Positions 20,550 through 28,677 of a DNA stretch of 64,000 nt are shown here, one piece after another. Within the stretch, counting starts at the first letter, position 1, and every line of letters starts with the position of its first letter. A model generated the notes under the pieces. It searched no databases. It saw nothing but the letters and a program-made list of their open reading frames with translations, and was not told where the DNA came from. A program made the position numbers and the translations under genes. The stretch covers positions 23,102 to 87,101 of the forward strand of contig DASTFB010000077.1 of the NCBI GenBank assembly GCA_035709005.1, written 5' to 3'. Source of the DNA: Candidatus Methylomirabilota bacterium (GTDB lineage: Bacteria; Methylomirabilota; Methylomirabilia; Rokubacteriales; CSP1-6).

Positions 20550-21326
20550 GTGAGCGACGAGGTCCTGGTCTCGCGCGACGGGCCGGTCGTCACGCTGACC
20601 TTCAACCGGCCCCAGGCGCGCAACGCCCTGACGTGGGCGATGTACGAGCGGCTCTACCAGACCTGCGAGGAGGTGGACGCCGACGACAGCGTCCGGGTCC
20701 TGGTGCTGCGCGGGGCCGGCGGCCAGGCGTTCGTCGCCGGCACGGACATCAGCCAGTTCACGCAGTTCCGCTCCGCCGAGGACGGCCTGGCCTACGAGCG
20801 AGACGGCGACCGCCACCTGGGCCGGCTCGAGCGCGTGCGCAAGCCCGTCATCGCGCAGATCCAGGGCTACGCGGTGGGCGGCGGCTTCGCCATCGCCGCG
20901 GTGGCCGACCTGCGGATCGCCACGCCGGACTCCCGCTTCGGGCTGCCGATCGCCCGAACCCTCGGCAACTGCCTCTCGATGGAGGCGTACTCGCGCTTGC
21001 TGGACCTCTTCGGCCCGTCCCGGCTCAAGGAGCTCATCTTCACGGCCCGGCTGCTCGCCGCCGACGAGGCCCGGGCCGCAGGCTTCGTGCACGAGATCGT
21101 GGGGCCGGAGGCGATCGAGGCCCGCGTCCGCGACCTGGCCCAGCAGATCGCCGGGCATGCCCCGATCACGCTGCAGGTCACCAAGGAAGCCATCCGCCGG
21201 ATCCTGGAGCAGCGGCGGGCCCACGGGGGCGAGGACCTCATCGCCCGCACGTATGGCAGCGCCGACTTCCAGGAGGGGGTCCAGGCGTTCCTGGCGAAGC
21301 GCCAGCCGAACTGGACGGGGCGGTGA
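20550..21326 (+). CDS. Crotonase-fold enoyl-CoA hydratase-like protein lacking both usual glutamates
   Basis: 258-residue crotonase with the oxyanion-hole sequences VAGTDISQF and GYAVGGGFAIAAVADLRIAT. Compared with enoyl-CoA hydratase, both catalytic Glu positions are changed: the GGGCELA-type site reads GGGFAIA and the FGxPE site reads FGLPIARTLGN. Classical hydration is therefore doubtful; isomerase, hydrolase or decarboxylase-like chemistry is possible. GTG start with GGGAGGCG Shine-Dalgarno. It diverges from the CaiB pair and runs into the alpha/beta hydrolase, whose possible GTG start would overlap its stop. Confidence 0.9.
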   Translation: MSDEVLVSRDGPVVTLTFNRPQARNALTWAMYERLYQTCEEVDADDSVRVLVLRGAGGQAFVAGTDISQFTQFRSAEDGLAYERDGDRHLGRLERVRKPVIAQIQGYAVGGGFAIAAVADLRIATPDSRFGLPIARTLGNCLSMEAYSRLLDLFGPSRLKELIFTARLLAADEARAAGFVHEIVGPEAIEARVRDLAQQIAGHAPITLQVTKEAIRRILEQRRAHGGEDLIARTYGSADFQEGVQAFLAKRQPNWTGR

Positions 21327-21334
21327 TAACCGGC

Positions 21335-22495
21335 ATGGCCGACCACAGCCGCCGCAGTCACAAGTGGATCACCGAAGAGTTCTACAAGGTTCACGACGTC
21401 TACGGCTTCCGCGCCGCGATGTTCGTGGAGTGGGGCTTCCGCCCGGCCGATGTGAAGCGGACCACGGAGCGGATCAAGGTCCCCGAGGCGGCGTCCAAGG
21501 AGTGGGCCCGCACCGCCGCCCAGGAGGAGGAGCTGGCCCGGAAGGCCGAGGCCGCGGGCCACCGCGAGAGCGCGGCCGAGTTCTACCATCGCGCGGCCCT
21601 CTACTACGGCCCCGCCGGCGGCATGCTCCACGCCAACACTCCGCGGAAGCGCGACCTCTACGCGCGGCTGGTCCACTGCTATGCGAAGTTCACCGAGCTG
21701 TACGACGAGGCGCCGGTACAGCGCGTGGAGATTCCCTTCGAGCCGGGCAAGACCATCCCTGGCATTCTCCAGACGGTCCCGGGCAAACAGGCGCCCTGCA
21801 TCCTCGTCGTGCCCGGCATGGACACCATCAAGGAGTACATGCCCAACCCGTACCACAACCACTTCCGCCGGCGGGGCCTGGCCACCCTGAGCATCGACGG
21901 CCCCGGGCAGGGTGAGAGCAATGTGCGCGAGACCTGGGTGACGCTCGACAACTTCGAGCGCGCCGGCTCGGCGGCCATCGATTTTCTGAGCGGGCGGCCC
22001 GAGATCGACGCCTCGCGGATCGGCCTCTACGGCTGGAGCATGGGCAGCTACTGGGGGCCGCGCATCGCGGCCCACGATCCCCGCCTCAAGGCCTGCGCCG
22101 CCGCCATGGGCGTGTACATGCAGAAGAACACCATCTTCAAGCACGGCAAGCCGGCCTACCGCGCCAACTACATGTACATGTCGAACGTCCACGACGAGGA
22201 CGCCTTCGACGCCATGGCCGAGCAGATGACGCTCGAGCCTCTGGTCGGGCGCCTGCGCTGCCCGATGCTCCTGGCCATGGGCGAGTTCGACGAGCTCTGC
22301 CCGCTGGAGGACGCCGAGCGGCTCTACGAGATGCTACCGGGGCCGAAGGAGCTGTGGGTCTACGAGAACGAGACCCACACTCTGGGTGGGCGGCTTCCCG
22401 ACTTCCACCTCGCGGTGGCGGACTGGCTGCGGGACGCCCTGGACAGCAAGCTCAAGCCGGGCTACGCCCAGAAGCGATTCTTCCCGGCGCGCTGA
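21335..22495 (+). CDS. Alpha/beta hydrolase with N-terminal helical domain
   Basis: 386-residue serine hydrolase. About 125 N-terminal residues form a helical region, then a hydrolase core with SIDGPGQGES, the nucleophile elbow GWSMGS (Ser235), the acid in MGEFDELCP (Asp319) and His348 in ENETHTLGG. Length and layout resemble the 2,6-dihydroxypseudooxynicotine hydrolase/FrsA-like group that cleaves C-C or ester bonds. Start at ATG 21335; a GTG at 21323 in the same frame would overlap the upstream TGA by 4 bp and is a fair alternative. Substrate unknown, but the CoA-ester gene context suggests catabolism of an organic acid. Confidence 0.88.
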   Translation: MADHSRRSHKWITEEFYKVHDVYGFRAAMFVEWGFRPADVKRTTERIKVPEAASKEWARTAAQEEELARKAEAAGHRESAAEFYHRAALYYGPAGGMLHANTPRKRDLYARLVHCYAKFTELYDEAPVQRVEIPFEPGKTIPGILQTVPGKQAPCILVVPGMDTIKEYMPNPYHNHFRRRGLATLSIDGPGQGESNVRETWVTLDNFERAGSAAIDFLSGRPEIDASRIGLYGWSMGSYWGPRIAAHDPRLKACAAAMGVYMQKNTIFKHGKPAYRANYMYMSNVHDEDAFDAMAEQMTLEPLVGRLRCPMLLAMGEFDELCPLEDAERLYEMLPGPKELWVYENETHTLGGRLPDFHLAVADWLRDALDSKLKPGYAQKRFFPAR

Positions 22496-22510
22496 GGGGA
22501 CCGGGCCCGC

Positions 22511-23458
22511 TCAGGCCAGCCCGATCACGCGCTTGTCGACCATGGCGTGGATGCCCTTCACGTTGTTCACCGTCTGCGTCACGTGCAGGTCGCAGACGAA
22601 GCTACAGAGGTGGTACGCGTCCTGCCGGGACAGCCCGAGCCGGGCCCCCAGCCAGTCGAGCATGGTGCGCAGCGCCTGCTGCACCGCCGTGTCGAGGTCC
22701 CAGTCGAGCCCGAAGGTGATGAGGTGCTCCGGCGTTTCTGCGCGGGGGAACCGCCAGTCGAGATCCCGGCGCACGACGAACTCGAACGTTCCCGTCAGCG
22801 CCGTCTCGATGGCGGTGCCGCACACCTCGCCGTCCCCTTGCAACGCATGGCCGTCCCCGGTGGAGAACAGCGCGCCGGCCGTCCACACCGGCAGATAGAG
22901 GGTGCTGCCGGCCTGGAGGTCCTTGCAGTCCAGGTTGCCGCCGAACTCGCGCGGCTCCTTGCTGTTCTGCCGCCCGAACTCCGGCCGGGGCGCCACCGCC
23001 AGCTGGCCGAAGAAGGGACGGATCGGCAGCTTCAGCCCCCAGGGCGTGGTGGCCTGCCGGGCCCGCCGATCGAGCGCCAGGTGGATCACGTGCGTGTACG
23101 GGAAGTCGTCGGGCAACGTCCCCACCAGGGGCCGGAACGCATTCCAGCCCCAGTCCTGGCGGAGCTGGATGTCGAGCACGCGCACCTCGAGGACGTTGCC
23201 GGGCTCGGCCCCGTTCACGGAGATCGGCCCCGTGTAGATGTGGTTCCCCGACCCCTTGGGCACCTTGCGATGGATCTCCAGGTGCTCGGGCAGGATCGTG
23301 AAGCCCCGTTCTCTCGGCGGCAGATGGGCGGGATTGCCCGAGACGGTGTCGATGGTGACCCGATCGCCGGAGTCGATGGTCAGCACCGGCTTGAGCTCGG
23401 GGTCGAGGAAGCCCCAGTGCGCGGTGTCCGGTGAGGCCGGCAGGTGATGCTCGCTCAT
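22511..23458 (-). CDS. Acetamidase/formamidase family protein
   Basis: 315 residues, FmdA/AmdA family, which hydrolyses short amides to ammonia and acid. The sequence carries the family stretches HIYTGPISVNGAEPGNVLEV, an Asp/Cys-rich centre (NLDCKDLQAGSTLYLPV), and the GDGHALQGDGEVCGTAIE motif that holds metal- and substrate-binding residues. AAGGAGCG Shine-Dalgarno precedes the ATG. It is 13 nt downstream of a polysaccharide-deacetylase-like gene on the same strand and convergent with the hydrolase. The pair may handle an amide or ureide compound together. Confidence 0.93.
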   Translation of the reverse strand: MSEHHLPASPDTAHWGFLDPELKPVLTIDSGDRVTIDTVSGNPAHLPPRERGFTILPEHLEIHRKVPKGSGNHIYTGPISVNGAEPGNVLEVRVLDIQLRQDWGWNAFRPLVGTLPDDFPYTHVIHLALDRRARQATTPWGLKLPIRPFFGQLAVAPRPEFGRQNSKEPREFGGNLDCKDLQAGSTLYLPVWTAGALFSTGDGHALQGDGEVCGTAIETALTGTFEFVVRRDLDWRFPRAETPEHLITFGLDWDLDTAVQQALRTMLDWLGARLGLSRQDAYHLCSFVCDLHVTQTVNNVKGIHAMVDKRVIGLA

Positions 23459-23471
23459 GGTCGCGCTCCTT

Positions 23472-24377
23472 TCAGCTCCCCAGGAGGGTACCCTTCGGCA
23501 GCTTGAAGCAGTAGTCCGCGATGTCGCCGGCCCGCGTGTACCACACCCGATCCTTCAACGGGTGCTGCACGCAGTGGGTGAGGGCTTCCCGCAGCGGGCG
23601 GAGCCGGAAGGGCTGGCCCACGATGTACCCGTGCAGCGAGACACCCATGACCAGCGGCTGGCGCGCGCTGGCCTCCACCTGCTCGTCGAAGTGGTCCATG
23701 ATCATCTGGGCGAACTCCCGCCCGGTGTGATCCCGCTGGGCCAGCGCGCCGGCGTCGTTGAGCTCCATCGGATAGGGCACGGACAGGAGCGGGCCGGAGC
23801 GGGTCCGCATCCACACCGGCTGGTCGTCCATCGGCCAGTCCAGGCTGTGGGTGTACCCGGCTTCCTTGAGCAGATCCGGCGTGACGTTCGACTCGGCGGC
23901 GCCCGGACCCATCCAGCCCGTCGGTCGCACGCCGAAGTGCTTGGTGATCGACTCCGTCGTCTCGGCGATGATGCGGGCCTCGTCGTGCTCCCAGCGGCCG
24001 CTGAGCAGCTCGCTGTTGGTGCGCCCGTGGCCCAGCACGTCGTCGCCGCGGGCCTTGATCTTCTCGACCAGGTCGGGATAGAGCTCGGCGACCTGCCCGT
24101 TGAGGAGGATCGACGCGGGCAGCCCGAGCTGATCGAGGATCGCGAACACGCGCCAGATCCCCACGCGGTTGCCGTAGTCCAGCCAGGCGAAGTTACGCGA
24201 GGTGGAGGTCGGGTTGTTGCGGTTCGTCGGGTCCAAAACCCGGCCGGTCCCCCACGCGAAGTGCTCGATGTTCAGGGCCACGTAGAAGGCCAGCCGCTTG
24301 CCGGTCGGCCAGCTGTAGTCGCGGCGCTTTTCGATGCAGGAGAAGTCGTAGCGATTCTGGCCCGGCAACGTGAGCAT
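23472..24377 (-). CDS. Polysaccharide deacetylase (NodB-like) family hydrolase
   Basis: 301-residue NodB-fold protein of the PuuE/allantoinase-like branch rather than chitin deacetylase: it lacks a signal peptide, starts with RRDYSWPTGKRLAFYVALNIE, and has GHGRTNSELL and GWMGPGAAESNVTPDLLKEAG followed by LHGYIVGQPFRLRPL. Relatives act on cyclic amides and ureides, which fits the formamidase-like gene directly after it. GGAGGA Shine-Dalgarno lies before ATG 24377. The true substrate is not known. Confidence 0.88.
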   Translation of the reverse strand: MLTLPGQNRYDFSCIEKRRDYSWPTGKRLAFYVALNIEHFAWGTGRVLDPTNRNNPTSTSRNFAWLDYGNRVGIWRVFAILDQLGLPASILLNGQVAELYPDLVEKIKARGDDVLGHGRTNSELLSGRWEHDEARIIAETTESITKHFGVRPTGWMGPGAAESNVTPDLLKEAGYTHSLDWPMDDQPVWMRTRSGPLLSVPYPMELNDAGALAQRDHTGREFAQMIMDHFDEQVEASARQPLVMGVSLHGYIVGQPFRLRPLREALTHCVQHPLKDRVWYTRAGDIADYCFKLPKGTLLGS

Positions 24378-24511
24378 CGCTGTCCTCCACCGTCTTCGGT
24401 TGGCTGCTCGTCGCTCGCGCCGGCGAGGGCGCGCGCCGGCGGCCCCACCATTGTGCAGACCGGAGCGGGAAGTTCAAGGCGGCTGGCCGGCGCCGGGCCG
24501 CCCGGCCGCGC

Positions 24512-24541
24512 TTGACACGTTGCGGCGCTGGACTCTAGCAT
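24512..24541 (+). promoter_or_regulatory. Sigma-70-like promoter for the amidohydrolase-cupin pair
   Basis: TTGACA at 24512-24517 and TAGCAT at 24536-24541, 18 bp apart, 23 bp before the ATG at 24565. The -35 is a perfect consensus and the -10 matches at 4 of 6. The rest of the 187-nt gap (24378-24564) shows nothing else. Confidence 0.55.
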
Positions 24542-24564
24542 CGCCGGCAGGAGGACAGGCCCTC

Positions 24565-25725
24565 ATGAAGAACGGGTTCAAGGTGATGGACAGCGACTTG
24601 CACACGATGGAGCCGGACGGCCTGTGGGAGAAGTATCTGGCCGAGCCGTTCAAGAAATTCGCCCCGCAGTTCACGCGCGGCAGCGACGCCGCGCCCAACC
24701 AGCCCGTGATCAAGGTGGGCGCCCTGGAGATCGGCGAGATGTCCCGGCGTCCCCGCACGGCCGTCGTGGGCAAGGACCTGCAGCGCCGCGCCTTCGCCCG
24801 GCACCCCCACTACGAGGTCGCCCACGGGCGAGGGTACGACGCCGAGAGCCACGTGCAAGCGATGGACATCGAGGGCATCGACGTGGCCGTCATCTACGGG
24901 ACGCGGGGCCGCCAGGTGCTGATGCACGACGATCTCGATCCCGACGTGGCCGCCGCGCTGGCGCGGGCTCACAACGACTGGACCTACGATTACTGCCAGC
25001 ACAACCCGCGCCGCCTGAAGTTCGCCGCCCAGCTGGCGTTCCACAACATTCCGGCCGCCGTGCAGGAGGCCCGGCGCGCCGTGCGGGAGCTGGGCGCCGT
25101 CGCCGTGGTCGGCAATCCCAACCCGATCCGGGGCCGCCACGTCCACGATCCCGCGCTGGAGCCCCTGTGGGCGGCGATCGAGGAGCTCGGCGTCCCGGTC
25201 GGCTTCCATCCCACCGGGCAGTCCTCGCTGCGCGACGATCTGGCCCGCCGCTACCTCGACACCCCGAACGGCCGGGTGATCGGCGTGGCCGGGCGCAACC
25301 CGGTGGAGCTGATGATGGCGTTCGCCAGCATGGCTGCCGGTGGCGTGCTGGAGCGCCACCCGCGCCTGCGCTGCGCCTTCCTGGAAGGCACCTGTGGCTA
25401 CCTGCCGTGGTGGCTCTGGCGCCTGGACGAGGCGTGGGAGAAGTTCGGTCCCGGTTCCGAGGTCCAGATCTCCCAGCTGCCCAGCCAGTACTTCTTCCGC
25501 CAGTGTTACATCGCCACCGACGCCGACGAAAAACCGCTCCGGCAGGTCATCGAGGCCATCGGCGACGACGCCATCGTGGTATCCACCGATTATCCGCACT
25601 CCGACGGCCTCTTCCCCACGGCCATCGAGGAGTTCACCCGGCTGGAGGGGGTCGCCGACAAGTCCAAGGCCAAGATCCTCTGGGACAACTGCGCGCGCCT
25701 GTACAACCTGGTAGGGGCTGCCTAG
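24565..25725 (+). CDS. Amidohydrolase, family 2
   Basis: 386-residue TIM-barrel metal hydrolase or decarboxylase of the ACMSD/gamma-resorcylate decarboxylase-like superfamily. N-terminal DSDLHTMEPDGLW, central GFHPTGQSS, and C-terminal VVSTDYPHSDGLFP with the metal-site Asp are typical. It is preceded by CAGGAGG and followed after 13 nt by a cupin gene, with a consensus promoter in front. Both decarboxylation of an aromatic acid and ring hydrolysis are known in this family; nothing here decides. Confidence 0.91.
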   Translation: MKNGFKVMDSDLHTMEPDGLWEKYLAEPFKKFAPQFTRGSDAAPNQPVIKVGALEIGEMSRRPRTAVVGKDLQRRAFARHPHYEVAHGRGYDAESHVQAMDIEGIDVAVIYGTRGRQVLMHDDLDPDVAAALARAHNDWTYDYCQHNPRRLKFAAQLAFHNIPAAVQEARRAVRELGAVAVVGNPNPIRGRHVHDPALEPLWAAIEELGVPVGFHPTGQSSLRDDLARRYLDTPNGRVIGVAGRNPVELMMAFASMAAGGVLERHPRLRCAFLEGTCGYLPWWLWRLDEAWEKFGPGSEVQISQLPSQYFFRQCYIATDADEKPLRQVIEAIGDDAIVVSTDYPHSDGLFPTAIEEFTRLEGVADKSKAKILWDNCARLYNLVGAA

Positions 25726-25738
25726 AAAGGAGCCCGTC

Positions 25739-26296
25739 ATGGCTGCGGAGGCGTACACGCTCGATCGGTTCCTGGCCGACACGCGGGCGACCATCAAGAG
25801 CAAGGGTATTCCCGCGGGACTCGCGGAGATCCGTGAACATCTGGAAAAGCTGCTGGGCAACCCCGAGCTTCTGACCAAGCACCTGGGTGACCCGCCGCCC
25901 TACACCCAGCTCACTACCATCGGCCACGACCCGGAGACCGACGTCCACGTGCTCGTCCACGGCCGGGAGAAGGCGGGCAAGTCTTCCGTCCACGATCACG
26001 GCCCCTGCTGGGTCGTGTACGGCAATTACCGGAACCCCACACGGATGCGCCGCTGGCGCCGGCTCGACGACGGCAGCCGGCCGGGCTACGCGGAGCTGGC
26101 GCTGCAGCGCGCGTTCCTGAACGAGCCCGGCCACGCGGCGGTGTTCGCCGTCGGCGACATCCACTCCATCGAGTACGGCGACGATACCTTCTTCATCCGC
26201 GTGACCGGGGGCGACGTCGAGACGAAGGAGACCCTGCGCTTCGACGTCGACAAGAAGACCGTCGAGATCGCCAACCGGGCCAAGGGGCAGCACTGA
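25739..26296 (+). CDS. Cysteine-dioxygenase-like cupin protein
   Basis: 185 residues with a cupin metal site like thiol dioxygenases and CDO-type cupins: HDHGPCWVVYGNYR (His85, His87) and GDIHSIEY (His142). Fe(II)-dependent oxidation of a thiol or small organic acid is expected. AAAGGAGCC Shine-Dalgarno precedes ATG 25739; 13 nt separate it from the amidohydrolase, so one transcript is likely. No Cys-Tyr crosslink pair typical of eukaryotic CDO is evident, so the substrate stays open. Confidence 0.85.
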   Translation: MAAEAYTLDRFLADTRATIKSKGIPAGLAEIREHLEKLLGNPELLTKHLGDPPPYTQLTTIGHDPETDVHVLVHGREKAGKSSVHDHGPCWVVYGNYRNPTRMRRWRRLDDGSRPGYAELALQRAFLNEPGHAAVFAVGDIHSIEYGDDTFFIRVTGGDVETKETLRFDVDKKTVEIANRAKGQH

Positions 26297-26365
26297 CGCT
26301 CGCCAGATAGCGGACGCGACCATCCAGGAGCCGAGATTGAGCCGGTCTGGGATCCGACCTACGTG

Positions 26366-26562
26366 CTACACGACCGCGGGCACGCTCAGATCGACTCGGG
26401 GCGGCAGCTCGAGCGGCAGTTCGTTGCGATCCGGAAAGCGCAGGCCACAGCGCGCCATGACCGGCCGGATGCTGTCGAGGTAGGCGGCCGCGACGTCGCC
26501 GCTGTCCCGCGTCTTCAGGCGTCTGGGATCTCCTCCTTCGAGCGCACAGTCAGCGTGGTCAT
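26366..26562 (-). pseudogene. Small gene after the MerB-like selenoprotein, broken by a -1 frameshift
   Basis: A strong Shine-Dalgarno (AGGAGGACACTC) precedes ATG 26562 and the frame reads MTTLTVRSKEEIPDA, then TGA at codon 16. From that point a second frame, one base back, continues with strong G/C third-position bias (LKTRDSGDVAAAYLDSIRP... ending LPPRVDLSVPAVV) to TAG at 26366-26368. Joined, the product would be about 65 residues of unknown function. Reading the TGA as selenocysteine gives a non-coding-looking frame, so one missing base (mutation or assembly error) is more likely. No slippery heptamer is visible. Confidence 0.6.
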
Positions 26563-26599
26563 GAGTGTCCTCCTTCCGCGCCGAGGTTCTCGACAGGGG

Positions 26600-27325
26600 C
26601 TACCGGCGGTCCTCGGCGTCCGCGGTGCCAAGCCAGAACGGACTGCTCTTGCCAATCTGCTCGAGGTACGCGCGACGCTCCGCCGCCCGGCGCGGGTACC
26701 AGGTCGAAAGGTAGTTCGCGTCCAGCATGTGGCGCCGCGACTCCGTGCCGAAGAAGCCGGCGAGGGCGGCCAGCGGAATGAAGCCCTCCTCGGCGCGCGG
26801 CTGGAACGCCGGCCACCGGCGGGCGTGGTCTTCCGACCGGAAGAGGTTCATGCCCGTTCAGAGAAACGGTGGCCGGCCGCGGGACGGCCCGAAGCCGTAG
26901 TTGAGGTGCCCGACCACGCCGGGCGGGTCGACACCCACGAGGCGACCATCGCGCATCTCCACGCGCACCGGGTCGCCGCAGTCCAGACACGGGGCGTCGA
27001 TACGAACCGTCTGGCCGGGAAAGAGCCACGTCACCGAGGTGGCCTCGAATCCACACTGCGCGAACCAGTGCTGGACGCCGCGCACGTTGATCCGGTACTG
27101 CGTGGGCAGGTTGTTGAGCGGCGGGAACGAGGCGATGTAGTCCGTATCGGGATGCAGCCAGCCGATCGGGTAGGCCTGCATCACGTCGTGGAGCAGCCGG
27201 CGCCCCTCCTCGACGCTCAGCCCCAGCGCGCGAGCCAGCTCGGCGTAGTGGGGCGCTCGGCCCGCCTCGATGAGACCGCCCATGATGCGCTGGAACATCC
27301 GGTCCATGAGCAGCGGATCGCCCAT
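26600..27325 (-). CDS. MerB-like (alkylmercury lyase family) selenoprotein, TGA = Sec156
   Basis: 241-residue MerB-family protein read through an in-frame TGA at 26858-26860. The N-terminal winged-helix part (RAPHYAELARALGLSVEEG) and core (HWFAQCGFEATSVTWLFPGQ, APCLDCGDPV) align with organomercurial lyase: Cys91 matches catalytic Cys96 and Glu94 takes the place of Asp99. The TGA falls on the Cys159 equivalent (PFL-Sec-TGMNLF against SFC-C-HVHFF), and 85 further in-frame residues continue the MerB C-terminal region (EDHARRWPAF, FIPLAALAGFFG). A hairpin starts 17 nt after the T of TGA. Start ATG 27325 has AAGGGAGA before it. No merR, merA or merT is nearby, so true C-Hg cleavage is uncertain; the fold and active-site layout are well supported. 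Confidence 0.8.
26821..26855 (-). promoter_or_regulatory. Bacterial SECIS-like hairpin after the MerB TGA
   Basis: On the mRNA strand, 17-32 nt from the T of TGA (positions 26844-26829) form a perfect 6-bp stem TCTTCC/GGAAGA with loop GGTC, and an outer GGGC/GCCC pair can close it. The loop sequence and its distance (nt 23-26) nearly equal those of the E. coli fdhF SECIS as I recall it (GGUC at 22-25). Confidence 0.7.
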
Positions 27326-27367
27326 CGCTCTATCTCCCTTCACTGTGGAGACACCCGGCCGACAGAG

Positions 27368-27395
27368 AGAATATCGCCACGTTCGAGGAGGTCAA
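27368..27395 (-). promoter_or_regulatory. Sigma-70-like promoter for the MerB-like gene
   Basis: On the minus strand TTGACC (27395-27390) and TATTCT (27373-27368) are 16 bp apart, about 43 nt before ATG 27325. It lies back to back with the Liv promoter in the same 151-nt divergent gap. Confidence 0.5.
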
Positions 27396-27407
27396 TGCCG
27401 GGCCCGA

Positions 27408-27436
27408 TTGACAAAGCCGGACCGACTCTCTACTGT
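27408..27436 (+). promoter_or_regulatory. Sigma-70-like promoter for the Liv operon
   Basis: TTGACA at 27408-27413 and TACTGT at 27431-27436 with exact 17-bp spacing, about 40 nt before ATG 27477. The -35 is perfect; the -10 matches at 4 of 6. Confidence 0.6.
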
Positions 27437-27476
27437 GCGCCCACGATCGCCAGCCGCCCTCGTCGGGGAGGCAGAC

Positions 27477-28658
27477 ATGAGAGCTGTCCTGATCGCCCTG
27501 GTCCTGCTCGTCTTCACCGGCAGCGCGACGGCGGCGCCCTCGGGGTCTCCGATCCGGATCGGCAGCACGCTGGCCCTGACCGGACCGCTGGCGCCCACGG
27601 CGCTGCTGCACAAGATCGCCGGCGAGATCTACGTGGAAGAGCTGAACAAGGCCAACGGCCTGCTCGGCCGGCCGGTGGAATGGGTGCTGCTCGACGACCA
27701 GTCCAAGCCCGACGTCGCGCGCAGCCTGTACGAGAAGCTCATCACCGTGGACAAGGTGGATCTCCTGATGGGCCCGTACGCCACGAGCGGGATCCTCGCC
27801 GCGATGGGCGTGGCCCAGCGCTACCACAAGCTGCTGCCCCATCACACCTTCGGCATGCCGCACCTGGCGAAGTACGAGATGCACTTCCCCACCGCCGCCT
27901 TCGGGCCCGAGCCGCAGCGGACGGTGGCGACGACGGTCTTCGACGCCCTGGCCGCCACCAGCAAGCCCCCCCGGTCGGTCGCGATCGTCACGAACAAGTT
28001 CCCTTCCACCCAGCACCTGTCGTCGGGGGCCCGCCGGGTGGCCGAGCAGCGTGGTCTGAAGGTTCCGCTCTATCTCGAGTACGAGTTCGGCACGCGCGAT
28101 TTCGGCGCCATCGCCGCGCGCATCAAGGACGCCAACGCCGACTTGCTGTGGATCGGCGCCCTGGGTCTCGACGGCAACCAGATCCTCGAGGCGCTGAAGA
28201 AGCTCGACTACACGCCGCCGCGGCACTTCCATCTGTTCCCCGCCCCGGGGCCGCTGGCCGTGGCCCCCGACGGCAAGCTGGCGCTCTCCACGACCGTCTT
28301 CGAGGAGCACCCGCCGTTCCTGAACAACGCGGGCGCGACCCGGCTGGTACCGCTCTTCCGCGAGCGCGCCATCCGGGCCAACGTGCCCTACCCGCACGTG
28401 GACACCCAGGCCGGCGGCTCGTTCGCCGCCTGGCAGATCCTCGAAGCCGCGGTGACGGCGACCCGGAGCCTGGACGACAAGGTCCTGGCCCGGTGGCTGC
28501 GCAAGAACCGCGTCGACACGATCATCGGCCAGCTCCGCTTCGACGGTCCCAACAACTACGGAGACGACCTCTTCAAGGTGAAGCAGGTGCAGGACGGCAA
28601 GTGGGTGGTCGTGTGGCCCAGGGAGTTCGCCGCGCCCGGCGCCCGGCTCCTGCCCTGA
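27477..28658 (+). CDS. livK: Branched-chain amino acid type ABC transporter substrate-binding protein
   Basis: Periplasmic type I binding protein, 393 residues, signal peptide MRAVLIALVLLVFTGSATAA then PIRIGSTLALTGPLAPT, the typical Leu/Ile/Val-binding start. Lobe motifs GPYATSGILAAMGVAQRY and the long C-terminal lobe fit the family. GGGGAGGC precedes the ATG. It leads the Liv operon (binding protein, LivH, LivM-LivG fusion, LivF). Despite the name, such systems often carry aromatic acids, amides or ureas, which would fit the surrounding catabolic genes. Confidence 0.93.
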   Translation: MRAVLIALVLLVFTGSATAAPSGSPIRIGSTLALTGPLAPTALLHKIAGEIYVEELNKANGLLGRPVEWVLLDDQSKPDVARSLYEKLITVDKVDLLMGPYATSGILAAMGVAQRYHKLLPHHTFGMPHLAKYEMHFPTAAFGPEPQRTVATTVFDALAATSKPPRSVAIVTNKFPSTQHLSSGARRVAEQRGLKVPLYLEYEFGTRDFGAIAARIKDANADLLWIGALGLDGNQILEALKKLDYTPPRHFHLFPAPGPLAVAPDGKLALSTTVFEEHPPFLNNAGATRLVPLFRERAIRANVPYPHVDTQAGGSFAAWQILEAAVTATRSLDDKVLARWLRKNRVDTIIGQLRFDGPNNYGDDLFKVKQVQDGKWVVVWPREFAAPGARLLP

Positions 28659-28677
28659 TCGCTCGCCGCGCGGGCGC

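Noticed and set aside
26500..26562. Third selenocysteine codon in the small gene at 26562
   Set aside because: The frame after TGA has Ser/Arg-rich noise and no SECIS-like hairpin was apparent; the coding signal moves to another frame, so a frameshift fits better.
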